In this document: piece after piece, positions 1 through 8,375 of the stretch
How positions within the stretch are numbered: the stretch's first letter is position 1
How the letters are laid out: each line of letters begins with the position of its first letter
NCBI GenBank assembly: GCA_046153875.1
Contig: JBJXFE010000031.1
Span: forward strand, 1 to 64,000
From: JBJXFE01 sp046153875
GTDB taxonomy: Bacteria > Planctomycetota > Phycisphaerae > Phycisphaerales > UBA1924
Direction: 5' to 3'
Length of the DNA stretch: 64,000 nucleotides
Translations under genes and position numbers: made by a program
Notes under the pieces: model-generated
Seen by the model: only the letters and a program-made list of their open reading frames with translations
The model's database searches: none
What the model was told of the DNA's origin: nothing

Positions 1-2464
1 GTCGGCGCCGGCGCCGACGCCCGCCACGCGAATCGTCCTGCCCGTCGGGCCCGACCGGCGCGAGAGGCGGGGCTCCATCCGCGGTTTCAACGCCCGGGCG
101 ATCGCCCCGCGGCGGGGCGCGATCCGGCTGAACCACGACCACCTGCGCGGGCTCAAGGTCCCAGGAATCGCCCCGCGGGCCCTCGTCCAGCGGCGGCGGA
201 GGTTGATCCATGATCGGCGTACCGTCCGGCGTTTCACCGTGCACGGGCGGCGCGCCCTCCCCGGCGGTAGGCGGTTGACCACCGCTGTCCTCGCCGCCCT
301 GTCCGCCGCGCCCGCGCCCCCGACGCCGGCGGCGCCGACGGCGGCGACGACCGCCCTCGCCCGGTTCGCCCGGCGGCCCCTGCGCCGGCTGACCTTGGCC
401 ATGCTGGCCGTCGCCGCCCGGACTCATCGGAGCCGAACCGCCTCCTTCGTCCGTGACAGGTCCGTCGAACGCGTGCCCCTGATCGGTCGCATCCGTGGGG
501 CCGCGCGGCCCGCCGTGATCCACCGGCGGCGCGTCACCCATCGGTGGCGGACCCGCGCCCTCGCGCGCTCCGCCGGCACCGGTCGTCTGCGGATCACCGG
601 ACCGCCCATCGCCCCCACGCCCGCGCCCGCGACCGCCGCGCCGCCGCCGCCGCCTGCGACGACCCCCCTGCCCTTCCTCGCCGCCCGGACCGTCGGGCCC
701 CGGAGGACCCCCCGCCGCCGACGCGGCCCCGGCATCGACGGGTGTGATCGGACCCTCGTCGTCGAACTCGATCGGGTGCGACGCGACCTCCGGCTCAACC
801 TCTTCAACCTCGGGCTCCGGCGTCACGGGCGTCTCGTCGAGCATGTCCGCCGCCCATCCCGCCTGGTCGTCCTTGTCCGCGAAGTCCCATGGCACGAGCC
901 CGCCGGGCGTGCGCGGTTCGGGCAGCTTGTCGATCTCGATGTCCGCGCCCGTCGCCTCGTACGCGTAGAAACTCACGCGATCCACGGGCACCGTCTCGCT
1001 GACCCTCACGTCCACGTGCTTGCCCGCTCGGCGCTCGAGCCGCCCGAGTGTCTGGCGCCGACCGCTGAGCAGCTCGCTCGCCACCCGCGGGCTCACGACC
1101 ATCTCGACGCGCGACACCCGGTCGTGGTCCAGCAGCGCCGCCAGGTTCCGCATCGCGTCGGCCGCGACCGAGTCGGGACGCTGCACCAGCCCCCGCCCGT
1201 GGCACGTCGGGCATTCGGTGAAGTGGACGCTCTCGTGGCTCCCGCGCATCCGCTGGCGCGTCATCTCCAGGATGCCGAACTCGCTGATCGCCAGCGTCGT
1301 CGTCCGCGAACGGTCCCTCTTGAGCCGGTCGCGGAACCGCTGCTCGATGTCCTTGCGGTGCGACGCGTGGCGCATGTCGATCAGGTCGTTGATGATGATC
1401 CCGCCCACGTCGCGCAGCTTCAGTTGCCGGCAGATCTCCTCGACCGCCTCCACGTTCGTCCGGTAGGCGTTGGTTTCCGCGTCGCGCGCGTCGCGCATCT
1501 TCCCGCTGTTCACGTCGATCGCGACCAGCGCCTCGGCCTCGTCGAAGACCAGCCTCCCTCCCGAGGGCAGCGGAACTTCACGCGAGTGGATCCGCGCGAT
1601 CTGCGGTTCCACCCCGAAGGCGTGGAAGAGCGGCGTGTTCCCCGTGTACTGCAGCAGCTTCACCCGCGACCGCGGCGCGACGATCTTCAGGAACCGCGCC
1701 GCTCGCTTGAGCGCCTGCTCGTTGTCGATCACGACCTCGCCGATCTCCGGGCCCACCATGTCCCGCAGCGCCCGCACCAGCAGGTCGCTCTCGCTGTACA
1801 GCAGCCGCGTCTTCTCACCCCCCGCCAGCCGGGACTCCATGTCCTTCCACAGCCGCATCAGGTACGCCAGGTCCCGCTTGAGCTCGAGCTTCGTCCGCTC
1901 CATCCCCGCCGTGCGCAGGATGAACCCGAACCCCTCGGGCAGGTCGAGCTGGTCGAGGATCGCCCGCATCTTGCGGCGCAGCTCCTCGTCCTCCACCTTC
2001 CGCGACACCCCCACCCGGTCCATCTGCGGCATCATCACCAGGAACCGCCCCGGGATGGAGAGGTAGCTCGTCAGCGTCGGGCCTTTCGTCCCCACGCCTT
2101 CCTTCAGCACCTGCACCGTCACCTCGTCGCCGCGCCGGAAGCACTTCTGGATCGGCGGGCGCTCGCGCCGCGGCGTCTTCTTCCCCACGCGCTCCGTCGT
2201 GTCGTCGTCCTCGCCCGGGAAGTACCGCGGGTGGACGTCGGTGACGTGCAGGAACCCGTGCGCCTCGACGCCGAACTCGATGAACGCGGCCTGGATCGCC
2301 GGCTCGACGTTCGTCACAACCCCGGTGTAGATGTTCCCGACGCGCGAGATGCTCCCCGCGCGTTCACCGTGCAACTCCTCGAGATTCCCGTTCTCGACCA
2401 CGGCGACCCGGCACTCCTCGCCCGGGACGTAGTTGATGAGCATCCGCGATGTGGACTCGGACAT
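1..2464 (-). CDS. rne: Ribonuclease E/G family endoribonuclease, C-terminus cut by window edge
   Basis: Endoribonuclease for rRNA maturation and mRNA decay. At least 821 codons are visible and the frame is open to the edge. An S1 RNA-binding domain lies near residues 37-110 (GSISRVGNIYTG, then GFLHVTDV). The catalytic aspartates appear in VAIDVNSGK (about 316) and IINDLIDM (about 358), a spacing like D303/D346 of E. coli RNase E. The zinc-link motif CPTCHGRG is near 418. From about residue 500 the protein becomes disordered and holds three Arg-rich blocks near residues 605, 710 and 817, each a run of six or more Arg, the first two followed by RG repeats. These are probably RNA- or partner-binding tails. 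The start ATG at 2464 has no Shine-Dalgarno sequence; a hairpin plus T-run abuts it. It lies downstream of ptsI on the same strand. The family is certain; RNase E versus RNase G naming is less so. Confidence 0.95.
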   Translation of the reverse strand, partial: MSESTSRMLINYVPGEECRVAVVENGNLEELHGERAGSISRVGNIYTGVVTNVEPAIQAAFIEFGVEAHGFLHVTDVHPRYFPGEDDDTTERVGKKTPRRERPPIQKCFRRGDEVTVQVLKEGVGTKGPTLTSYLSIPGRFLVMMPQMDRVGVSRKVEDEELRRKMRAILDQLDLPEGFGFILRTAGMERTKLELKRDLAYLMRLWKDMESRLAGGEKTRLLYSESDLLVRALRDMVGPEIGEVVIDNEQALKRAARFLKIVAPRSRVKLLQYTGNTPLFHAFGVEPQIARIHSREVPLPSGGRLVFDEAEALVAIDVNSGKMRDARDAETNAYRTNVEAVEEICRQLKLRDVGGIIINDLIDMRHASHRKDIEQRFRDRLKRDRSRTTTLAISEFGILEMTRQRMRGSHESVHFTECPTCHGRGLVQRPDSVAADAMRNLAALLDHDRVSRVEMVVSPRVASELLSGRRQTLGRLERRAGKHVDVRVSETVPVDRVSFYAYEATGADIEIDKLPEPRTPGGLVPWDFADKDDQAGWAADMLDETPVTPEPEVEEVEPEVASHPIEFDDEGPITPVDAGAASAAGGPPGPDGPGGEEGQGGRRRRRRRRGGRGRGRGGDGRSGDPQTTGAGGAREGAGPPPMGDAPPVDHGGPRGPTDATDQGHAFDGPVTDEGGGSAPMSPGGDGQHGQGQPAQGPPGEPGEGGRRRRRRRRRRGRGRGGQGGEDSGGQPPTAGEGAPPVHGETPDGTPIMDQPPPPLDEGPRGDSWDLEPAQVVVVQPDRAPPRGDRPGVETADGAPPLAPVGPDGQDDSRGGRRRRRR

Positions 2465-2465
2465 G

Positions 2466-2487
2466 AAAAAGCGCCCTCGAAAGGCGC
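2466..2487 (-). terminator. Terminator-like hairpin directly before the rne start codon
   Basis: Read on the minus strand, GCGCC, a 7-nt loop, GGCGC and then TTTTT run straight into C-ATG of rne. The stem is five GC pairs and the T-run ends one base from the start codon. It could terminate ptsI transcription, attenuate rne, or be a 5'-leader cleavage site for RNase E autoregulation. The geometry is clear; the function is inferred. Confidence 0.5.
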
Positions 2488-2823
2488 GCGCCATCAGCCG
2501 TCGAACGCGGAACCCCGCGCCGCGCGGACGCGCGGCCACCGACCGTCAGCGTCGGAAGGGGGAACACCCGCGAGAAGGACCAAGGCGCACACCTTGTGCG
2601 GCGCGGCGCTGACGACGGACCCAAAGGCCACGGGCTTCTCGCGAGGCCCGTCCACCGCGCCCCGGCGCACGCGCCTGGAGGCGGGACGAATCGCCATGCA
2701 AGCCGCGGGGAGGCCCGCGGGGGCGAATCGGGCGGTTCGGGCGGCCGCCGATCGGCGCCGGCACCGCGAAACTCTTTCCCGCGCGTCGGGGCGGGCCGGT
2801 CGCGGGTACACCCCGCTCGGCCC
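2488..2823. other. Intergenic region between ptsI and rne, no gene seen
   Basis: About 340 bases of GC-rich sequence lie between the ptsI stop and the rne leader hairpin. Open frames here lack recognisable motifs and initiation signals. It probably holds the rne leader and promoter, but no convincing -35/-10 pair was picked out. Confidence 0.5.
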
Positions 2824-4590
2824 CTACGCCCGCTCTTCGACGTTCCGGTCGTCGAACGCGTCGGGGATGATCTTTCTCGTGCGGTCGCGCAAAAACGACG
2901 CCACCGCCACGTCGGAATCGAACGAGAGCGCCTCGCGGGCGATCCGCTCGCACTCGCGGACCGTCACGCTCCGCACCAGCCGTTTGAGCTGGGGGATCGC
3001 CGCCGCCGTCACGCTAAGGGTACGCATCCCCATCCCGATCAGCAACACCGCGAAGTCCAGCTCGCCCGCCGACTCCCCGCAGCACGACACCGGCACGTCG
3101 CGCCGGCGCGATACCCGGATCACGTCGCGGATCAGCTTGAGCACCGCCGGGTGGCACGGGTTGAACAGCGACGCCACCCGCTCGTTGGTCCGGTCCACCG
3201 CCAGCGTGTACTGCACCAGGTCGTTCGTCCCGATCGAGAAGAAGTCCACCTCTCGCGCGAACGCGTCCGCCGTCAGCGCCGCCGAAGGCACCTCGACCAT
3301 CATCCCCACCTTCAGCCGCTTGTCGTGCTTCACCCCTTCGTCGTCCAGGTCCTCCATCACCTCGCGCAGCAGCCACTTCGCCTGCCGAAGCTCCGAGAGG
3401 TTCGTCACCAGCGGGAACATGATCCGGATCGGGCCCAGCGCCGACGCCCGCAGCAGTGCCCGGAGCTGTGTCCTGAACATCGCCTGGTTCTGCAGGCAGT
3501 AGCGGATCGACCTCAGCCCGAGGAACGGGTTGCGCTCCGGCTGCTCGGCGCGCAACTGCGTGTACTTGTCCGCGCCAAGGTCCACCGTCCGGATGATCAG
3601 CGGGCGACCCCCGCTCGCCTCCACGCAGCGCTTGTACGCCGCGAAGTGGTCCTCCTCCGTCGGTTCCGTGTTGCGGGTCAGGTACAGGAACTCCGTGCGG
3701 TAGAGCCCGACGCCCTCGCCGCCCATCCGCACGACCCCCTCGATCTCCTCGGGGAACTCGATGTTCCCCAGGATGTGGATGCGCGTCCCGTCGCGCGTCA
3801 CACCCGGCAGCTTCGACGTGTCCTCCAGCGAGAGCTGGAAAACGCGGCGCTGCTCCAGCCGCCGGCGGTACTCCTCCAGCGCCGCCTCGTCCGGGTCGAG
3901 CACCACCACGCCCCGGTCGGCGTCGAGGATCACCGGCGTTCCGTCGTTCACACGCGACATCAGGTCCGGGCACCCCACCACCGCGGGGATGCCCAGCGCC
4001 CGCGCCACGATCGACGTGTGCCCCGTCCGACCGCCCAGCTCCGTCGCGAACGCCACCACGCGCGACCGGTCGAACCCGGCCGCCTGCGACGGCGTCAGGT
4101 CCGACGCCACCACCACCGCCTCGTGGTCCAGGTCCGCCAGGCGCGACCGGTGCTCGCCGATCAGGTGCCGCAGCACGCGCTGCGAAAGATCCTCGACGTC
4201 GTTCGCCTTCGTCGTGAATGCGGTGTCCTTCATGTGCCGGAAGCGCTCGGCCAGGTCGGCGAACGCCTTCTGCACGGCGCACTCCGCCGCGAGCTTCTGA
4301 TCCGTGATGAGCACCCTCATCGCGCCCGTCAGCGCCTTGTCGCCGAGCATTCCCATGTGGAACGTGAAGATCTGGGCCGTCTCCTTGCCCATCTGCCGCT
4401 CGGCGTCCTCGCGCACGGCCGCCAGCTCCGCGATCGACGCCGCGAGCGCCGCGTCGAGGCGCTCCTGCTCCCGTCCCGTCTGCGCCGCGGGCACCGTCCG
4501 GCGCGCGATCCGCCGCCCCTGGTCGTCCAGGACGAATACCCGTCCTATAACAACGCCGGGCGAAACCGGGATTCCCTTGATCGTCAGCAT
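2824..4590 (-). CDS. ptsI: Phosphoenolpyruvate-protein phosphotransferase (PTS enzyme I)
   Basis: Cytoplasmic enzyme I transfers phosphate from PEP to HPr. The 588-residue length is normal for the family. The start is placed at the ATG giving MLTIKGIPVSPGVVIG, the conserved EI N-terminus; the frame continues upstream in Arg-rich, non-homologous sequence. The phosphorylated histidine is in GGRTGHTSIVARALGIP (about residue 189). The PEP-binding barrel shows GLYRTEFLYL, and VSCCGESAG carries the catalytic Cys near 502, the same positions as in E. coli EI. FFSIGTNDLVQYTLAVDR is also typical. No HPr or EII gene is visible nearby, so it may serve a regulatory rather than sugar-transporting PTS. rne follows on the same strand after about 360 bases. 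Confidence 0.95.
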   Translation of the reverse strand: MLTIKGIPVSPGVVIGRVFVLDDQGRRIARRTVPAAQTGREQERLDAALAASIAELAAVREDAERQMGKETAQIFTFHMGMLGDKALTGAMRVLITDQKLAAECAVQKAFADLAERFRHMKDTAFTTKANDVEDLSQRVLRHLIGEHRSRLADLDHEAVVVASDLTPSQAAGFDRSRVVAFATELGGRTGHTSIVARALGIPAVVGCPDLMSRVNDGTPVILDADRGVVVLDPDEAALEEYRRRLEQRRVFQLSLEDTSKLPGVTRDGTRIHILGNIEFPEEIEGVVRMGGEGVGLYRTEFLYLTRNTEPTEEDHFAAYKRCVEASGGRPLIIRTVDLGADKYTQLRAEQPERNPFLGLRSIRYCLQNQAMFRTQLRALLRASALGPIRIMFPLVTNLSELRQAKWLLREVMEDLDDEGVKHDKRLKVGMMVEVPSAALTADAFAREVDFFSIGTNDLVQYTLAVDRTNERVASLFNPCHPAVLKLIRDVIRVSRRRDVPVSCCGESAGELDFAVLLIGMGMRTLSVTAAAIPQLKRLVRSVTVRECERIAREALSFDSDVAVASFLRDRTRKIIPDAFDDRNVEERA

Positions 4591-5102
4591 GCGCGGACCG
4601 ATATTTCGGGTCTCGGCGGGTCCCAGTTTGGCCCGCGGAGCGGATACCGCCCGCCGAACCCGACGGAACCGGCGGCGCGCCGGCATCGTAGCGGAGAGTG
4701 TCACGGTTGGTGCGGGGCGTGCGAGACGGATCGCGCGAGAACCCGCCGACCGCTCCCACAAGCGTCCAGTGCCCGCGTTTTCCCGGCCGGCGGACGCCGC
4801 TTGACTTCACGATGGAGTTCTGGTGATATTGGTCATCCCTCGCGGGGCTTCGCGGCCTTCTTCGACCCTTGCTTTCCACGCCGCGACGCCGCCGAGAGAG
4901 ATTGACCTGACGACAGAGCGGAGTGGATGAGGTCGCAGACCGGCAACCCGCGTGGCCGCGCAGCCGCGTGGATCAGCCGTGGTCGGCGGAGCCGGGCCTG
5001 AATCTGGCCCGGAGTCGCGCCCCTGATGGATGACGGGCTTCGTCGTGGGGCCCCGGGGGAGAGCCGCCGAACGCACGCGCCGGGTCATGTCTGGAGGTAT
5101 TC
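4591..5102. other. Divergent intergenic region between ptsI and rho
   Basis: This 512-base stretch separates divergent ptsI and rho. No supported coding sequence was found; the short frames here are low-complexity Arg/Pro/Gly. It holds a candidate rho promoter and would give rho a leader of about 270 nt. Long leaders are common in autoregulated rho genes. Confidence 0.55.
4801..4829 (+). promoter_or_regulatory. Candidate sigma70-type promoter for rho
   Basis: TTGACT (4801-4806) and TGATAT (4824-4829) are separated by 17 bases, close to the consensus hexamers and spacing in otherwise GC-rich DNA. Transcription from here would start near 4836 and read into rho. Prediction from sequence only. 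Confidence 0.4.
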
Positions 5103-6218
5103 GTGGAAGTTGGATCGCACAGGAGCCGACGCAGGAAGCGTCGCGGGGGTGGTTGGTACGGCCCCACTCCGCCGGGACAGCAGGGCCCGAACCCGCAGGG
5201 CGGCAACCACCAGGGCGGGCACGCGCAAGGCGGCTTCAACAACGGGCAGCGCGGACCCTCGAACAACGGCCCGCAGGCGCCCGGCGTCGGCAACCTGCCC
5301 GCCGCGCCGCCGCCCCTCCACCCGCAGAAGACCTTCGAAGACCACACCTCGATCGACCCGCAGCCGAGGCTCACCCTGGAGTACCCCGGGTGCCCCGCCT
5401 CGTGCCGGCTGATCGACCTCTTCTGCCCCATCGGCCGCGGGCAGCGGGGGCTCATCGTCAGCCCCCCCAAGGCCGGCAAGACCACCCTCCTCAAGGACAT
5501 CGCCACCTCGATGGTCCGCAACCACCCGGACGTCGAGGTGGTCGTGCTGCTCGTCGACGAGCGGCCCGAGGAAGTCACGGACTTCAAACGAACCTTCGCC
5601 CAGTTCACCGGCGGGGACGCGGCACGCTGCACCGTCGTCGCCTCCAGCAACGACCACGACACGGACCGCCACATCGCCGTGGCCACGCAGACCATCGACC
5701 GCTGCAAGCAGCTCGTGCTCGCCGGTCGTCACGTCGTGGTGGTCATGGACTCGCTCACGCGCATGGGCCGGGCCTTCAACCGCTCGCGCCGGCACGCCAG
5801 CTCGGGCCGCACCATGACCGGCGGCATCGACTCCCGCGCCCTCGAAGTCCCCAAGATGCTCTTCGGCTCGGCCCGCTGCACCGAAGAGGCCGGCAGCCTC
5901 ACCATCATCGCCTCGTGCCTGGTGGACACCGGCAGCCAGGGCGACCAGGTCATCTTCGAGGAGTTCAAGGGCACCGGCAACATGGAGCTCATCCTCGAAC
6001 GCAAGATCTCCGAGCGCCGCCTCTTCCCCGCCATCAACCTCGCCGCCAGCGGCACCCGCAAGGAGCACCTGCTCATGAACGAGCAGGAGCTCAAGACCAT
6101 GACCGCCCTGCGCCGCCGCCTCATGCAGATGCCCCCGCACCAGCAGGTCGAGCAGCTCCTCGCCGCCCTGCAGCGCTTCCCCACCAACGCCGCGCTGGTC
6201 GGCTCGGCGTCGGCCTGA
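5103..6218 (+). CDS. rho: Transcription termination factor Rho lacking the N-terminal OB-fold
   Basis: RNA-dependent hexameric ATPase that ends transcription. The ATPase domain is complete: CPIGRGQRGLIVSPPKAGKTT (Walker A near 122-129), LLVDERPEEVTD, Walker B in VVVVMDSLTRMGRAFN, Q-loop TGGIDSRALEVPK, R-loop region DTGSQGDQV, and EEFKGTGNMELILERK. The start is GTG at 5103 with a strong GGAGG at 5093-5097; an in-frame TGA at 5031 bars a longer protein. At 371 residues it is about 50 shorter than E. coli Rho (419). Only about 76 residues precede the ATPase core, an Arg-rich start and then a Gly/Gln/Asn/Pro-rich tract. The helical Rho_N module and the cold-shock-like OB-fold that form the primary RNA site are absent. 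The basic disordered tail may replace them. Confidence 0.95.
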   Translation: MEVGSHRSRRRKRRGGGWYGPTPPGQQGPNPQGGNHQGGHAQGGFNNGQRGPSNNGPQAPGVGNLPAAPPPLHPQKTFEDHTSIDPQPRLTLEYPGCPASCRLIDLFCPIGRGQRGLIVSPPKAGKTTLLKDIATSMVRNHPDVEVVVLLVDERPEEVTDFKRTFAQFTGGDAARCTVVASSNDHDTDRHIAVATQTIDRCKQLVLAGRHVVVVMDSLTRMGRAFNRSRRHASSGRTMTGGIDSRALEVPKMLFGSARCTEEAGSLTIIASCLVDTGSQGDQVIFEEFKGTGNMELILERKISERRLFPAINLAASGTRKEHLLMNEQELKTMTALRRRLMQMPPHQQVEQLLAALQRFPTNAALVGSASA

Positions 6219-6318
6219 TCGCGTGCTTCTTCACCGTCGTCTCACGCACTCTTGCCCCGCGCTGAACCACCGCCGCCCCGTCCGCGGTAACACTCTCCCG
6301 ACTCCGAGGAGAGAACCC

Positions 6319-7485
6319 ATGAGACGGATCGGCGCGATGTGTTCAAGCGTCACGGTTCCGGCGGCCATGCTGGCCCTCGCCGCGGCGGCCCAGGCTCAGG
6401 TCCTTCAGTCCATCCAGTACATCGGGCAGGACCTGATCCCCACGGGCACGCAGTTCCAGGGCACGACTCTCGGCGGCCTCTCAGGCATCGCCTACGACCC
6501 CGCGGGGCAGCGCTACTTCTCGATCAGCGACGATCGCAGCCAGTTCAACCCCGCCCGCTGGTACACCCTCAACATCAACCTCGCCGGCAACCAGCTTCAG
6601 CCCGGCGGCGTTGCTTTCACCGGCTTCACCACCCTCCTCAACAGCGGCGGCCAGCCCTTTCCCGCGTTCTCCCTCGATCCCGAGGGGATCGCGCTCTCGC
6701 CCACCGGCGATCTCTGGGTCGCCTCCGAGGGCGACGTGAACGCCAATCCGCAGGTCAACCCATTCGTCAACCGCTTCTCCCCCTCGGGACAGCAGGGCCA
6801 GGCCCTGAGCGTCCCCTCCAAGTTCCTCCCCACAACCGGCAACCTGGGCATCCGCAACAACCTCGCCTTCGAGACCCTGACGCTCGCGCCCAACGGCCAG
6901 TCCCTCTTCACCGCGACGGAGAACGCCCTGAAGCAGGACGGCCCCGCGGCCGCGCTCGGCGTCGGCAGCCCGTCGCGGATCCTGCGGTTCGACTTGCAGA
7001 GCAACCAGCCGGCGCAGGAATTCGTCTACGAGACCGACCCCGTGGTCGCCGCGCCCAACCCACCCGGTTCGTTCGTCACCAACGGGCTGGTCGAGATGCT
7101 CGCCCTCGACGACACGACCTTCCTCGCCCTGGAGCGTTCCTTCTCGACCGGAGTCGGCAACTCCATCAAGCTCTACGAGGTCTCGCTCACCGGCGCGACG
7201 GAAGTGAGCAGCTTCGAGACGCTCCCCGGGCTGTACACGCCGGTGCAGAAAACCCTGATCCTCGACCTGGGCACGCTCGGCATCACGCTCGACAACGTCG
7301 AGGGCATGGCTTTCGGCCCGACGCTCGGCAACGGGCAGCAGTCGCTCATCCTCGTCGCCGACAATAACTTCAGCGCCACCCAGGTCACGCAGTTCCTCGC
7401 CTTCGGCGTGACGCTCGTCCCGACACCGGGGACGCTGGCTTTGCTGGGGCTCGCGGGCATGATCGCGGCCCGCCGCCGCCGCTGA
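6319..7485 (+). CDS. Secreted esterase-like phytase-domain protein with PEP-CTERM-like tail
   Basis: The 388-residue protein begins at ATG 6319 behind GAGGAGAG. It has a signal peptide of about 27 residues (hydrophobic run ending AAAAQAQ). The body resembles the phytase-like/esterase-like beta-propeller family: GGLSGIAYDPAGQRYFSISD, then SLDPEGIALSPTGDLWVASEG, and LDNVEGMAFGP near the end. The C-terminus VPTPGTLALLGLAGMIAARR is a PEP-CTERM-type signal (short Pro motif, hydrophobic helix, Arg cluster), pointing to exosortase-linked sorting to the envelope. The substrate is unknown. It stands alone after rho and shows no operon partner. Confidence 0.85.
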   Translation: MRRIGAMCSSVTVPAAMLALAAAAQAQVLQSIQYIGQDLIPTGTQFQGTTLGGLSGIAYDPAGQRYFSISDDRSQFNPARWYTLNINLAGNQLQPGGVAFTGFTTLLNSGGQPFPAFSLDPEGIALSPTGDLWVASEGDVNANPQVNPFVNRFSPSGQQGQALSVPSKFLPTTGNLGIRNNLAFETLTLAPNGQSLFTATENALKQDGPAAALGVGSPSRILRFDLQSNQPAQEFVYETDPVVAAPNPPGSFVTNGLVEMLALDDTTFLALERSFSTGVGNSIKLYEVSLTGATEVSSFETLPGLYTPVQKTLILDLGTLGITLDNVEGMAFGPTLGNGQQSLILVADNNFSATQVTQFLAFGVTLVPTPGTLALLGLAGMIAARRRR

Positions 7486-7793
7486 ATCACCGTTCGCGTC
7501 GATTCAGGTCCATGGTCAACACAGGCAGGCCCGCCGCACGGAGGAGCGCGGCGGGCTTTGCCGCGCGCACCAGCCACGTCGAGCCGGGCCCGTCGTTCCC
7601 GCCCCGCCGCACTCTGACCCACTGCATGCAATCGGGCTCAGAACCCGCGCGTTCCGGCCGACCCTCCGTGGAACTCACCCTGGCGGCCAACGCTGCCGCC
7701 GGCCCCGCTCGCCCCGCGCGCGGATTGCGGCACCGACGGGATTGACAAAGCGTGCGACGCTAGACGAGATTCCAGTCCTTCCAGGTTCGACCA
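7486..7793. other. Intergenic region, nothing identified
   Basis: About 300 bases between two genes whose 3' ends face each other. The frames here are short and lack motifs. No clear terminator hairpin with a T-run was seen. Confidence 0.5.
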
Positions 7794-8252
7794 TCAAAAC
7801 ACCGCGATCACGATCGCCAAGCTCCATTCACCAAGCCCGAGACCGACGCTGAGCGCGATGAGCGTCATCCGCAGTGGGAAGTTGTGCGGCACTTCCTTCG
7901 TCAGCCCCCACAACATCCATCCGGCGACGAGCAACGCCCCGACCAGCCCGGAGCAGGCAAACGGAACTGGGTACCCGAACGCGGCGAATGGGTCCACCTG
8001 GGTCGCGTGTCTTACGCCCAGCCAAAGAGCGGTGCAGCCCGACAGCGAGAGCACCGAAGCGCCCGCGAAGAGCCAGGTCATGAGCTTCCGACGCGCGTCG
8101 TACGCCGCCAGATCGGTGGACGACCATTCACGCCCGCATTCGGGACATCGCAATATTCCAAGCTCGCCCGTGTCTAGACCATCAAGGTCGTAGGAACAGG
8201 CGGGGCATCGCACTCCCGACCACGGGCGATCAGGTTCTACTCGGGGGCACAC
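7794..8252 (-). CDS. Zinc-ribbon membrane protein of unknown function
   Basis: A 152-residue protein. Its N-terminus has two cysteine pairs, RCPACSYDLDGL and LRCPECGREW, forming a likely zinc ribbon. Hydrophobic segments follow near residues 58-80 (LMTWLFAGASVLSLSGCTAL), 95-115 and 125-150. Short proteins with this zinc-ribbon-plus-helices layout are common in planctomycetes, but no function can be assigned. It is divergent from feoA and ends the preceding intergenic region. Confidence 0.7.
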   Translation of the reverse strand: MCPRVEPDRPWSGVRCPACSYDLDGLDTGELGILRCPECGREWSSTDLAAYDARRKLMTWLFAGASVLSLSGCTALWLGVRHATQVDPFAAFGYPVPFACSGLVGALLVAGWMLWGLTKEVPHNFPLRMTLIALSVGLGLGEWSLAIVIAVF

Positions 8253-8301
8253 GATTCGATGCTACGGTCCCGTTCCGTGCCATACGCCCGCGCGACGCCT
8301 A

Positions 8302-8330
8302 TTGAGATTCAGTCTCAACACCGCTATAAC
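8302..8330 (+). promoter_or_regulatory. feo promoter with overlapping Fur-box-like palindrome
   Basis: TTGAGA (8302-8307) and TATAAC (8325-8330) are exactly 17 bases apart, a near-consensus promoter. TTGAGATTCAGTCTCAA (8302-8318) is an inverted repeat (TTGAGA / TCTCAA) resembling Fur boxes of the TGAGAATnATTCTCA type and covers the -35 element. Iron-dependent repression of feoAB is the natural inference. The promoter also argues that feoA starts at 8376, not at the upstream ATG at 8259. Confidence 0.6.
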
Positions 8331-8375
8331 CCTCGCGCGAACGGGCTCCACACCAAGCCCCCGCGGAGTGCGCCG

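Noticed and set aside
203..3502. 1099-residue plus-strand open frame
   Set aside because: Antisense to rne and ptsI. Composition is Arg/Pro/His/Leu-rich shadow sequence of GC-biased genes, and it crosses two genes and an intergenic region.
5093..5102. Upstream ATG at 5087 as rho start
   Set aside because: It is out of frame with rho; the GGAGG and GTG at 5103 fit.
8259..8375. N-terminal extension of feoA from ATG 8259
   Set aside because: The predicted promoter lies inside this stretch and no FeoA homology is present; GTG 8376 has a Shine-Dalgarno sequence.
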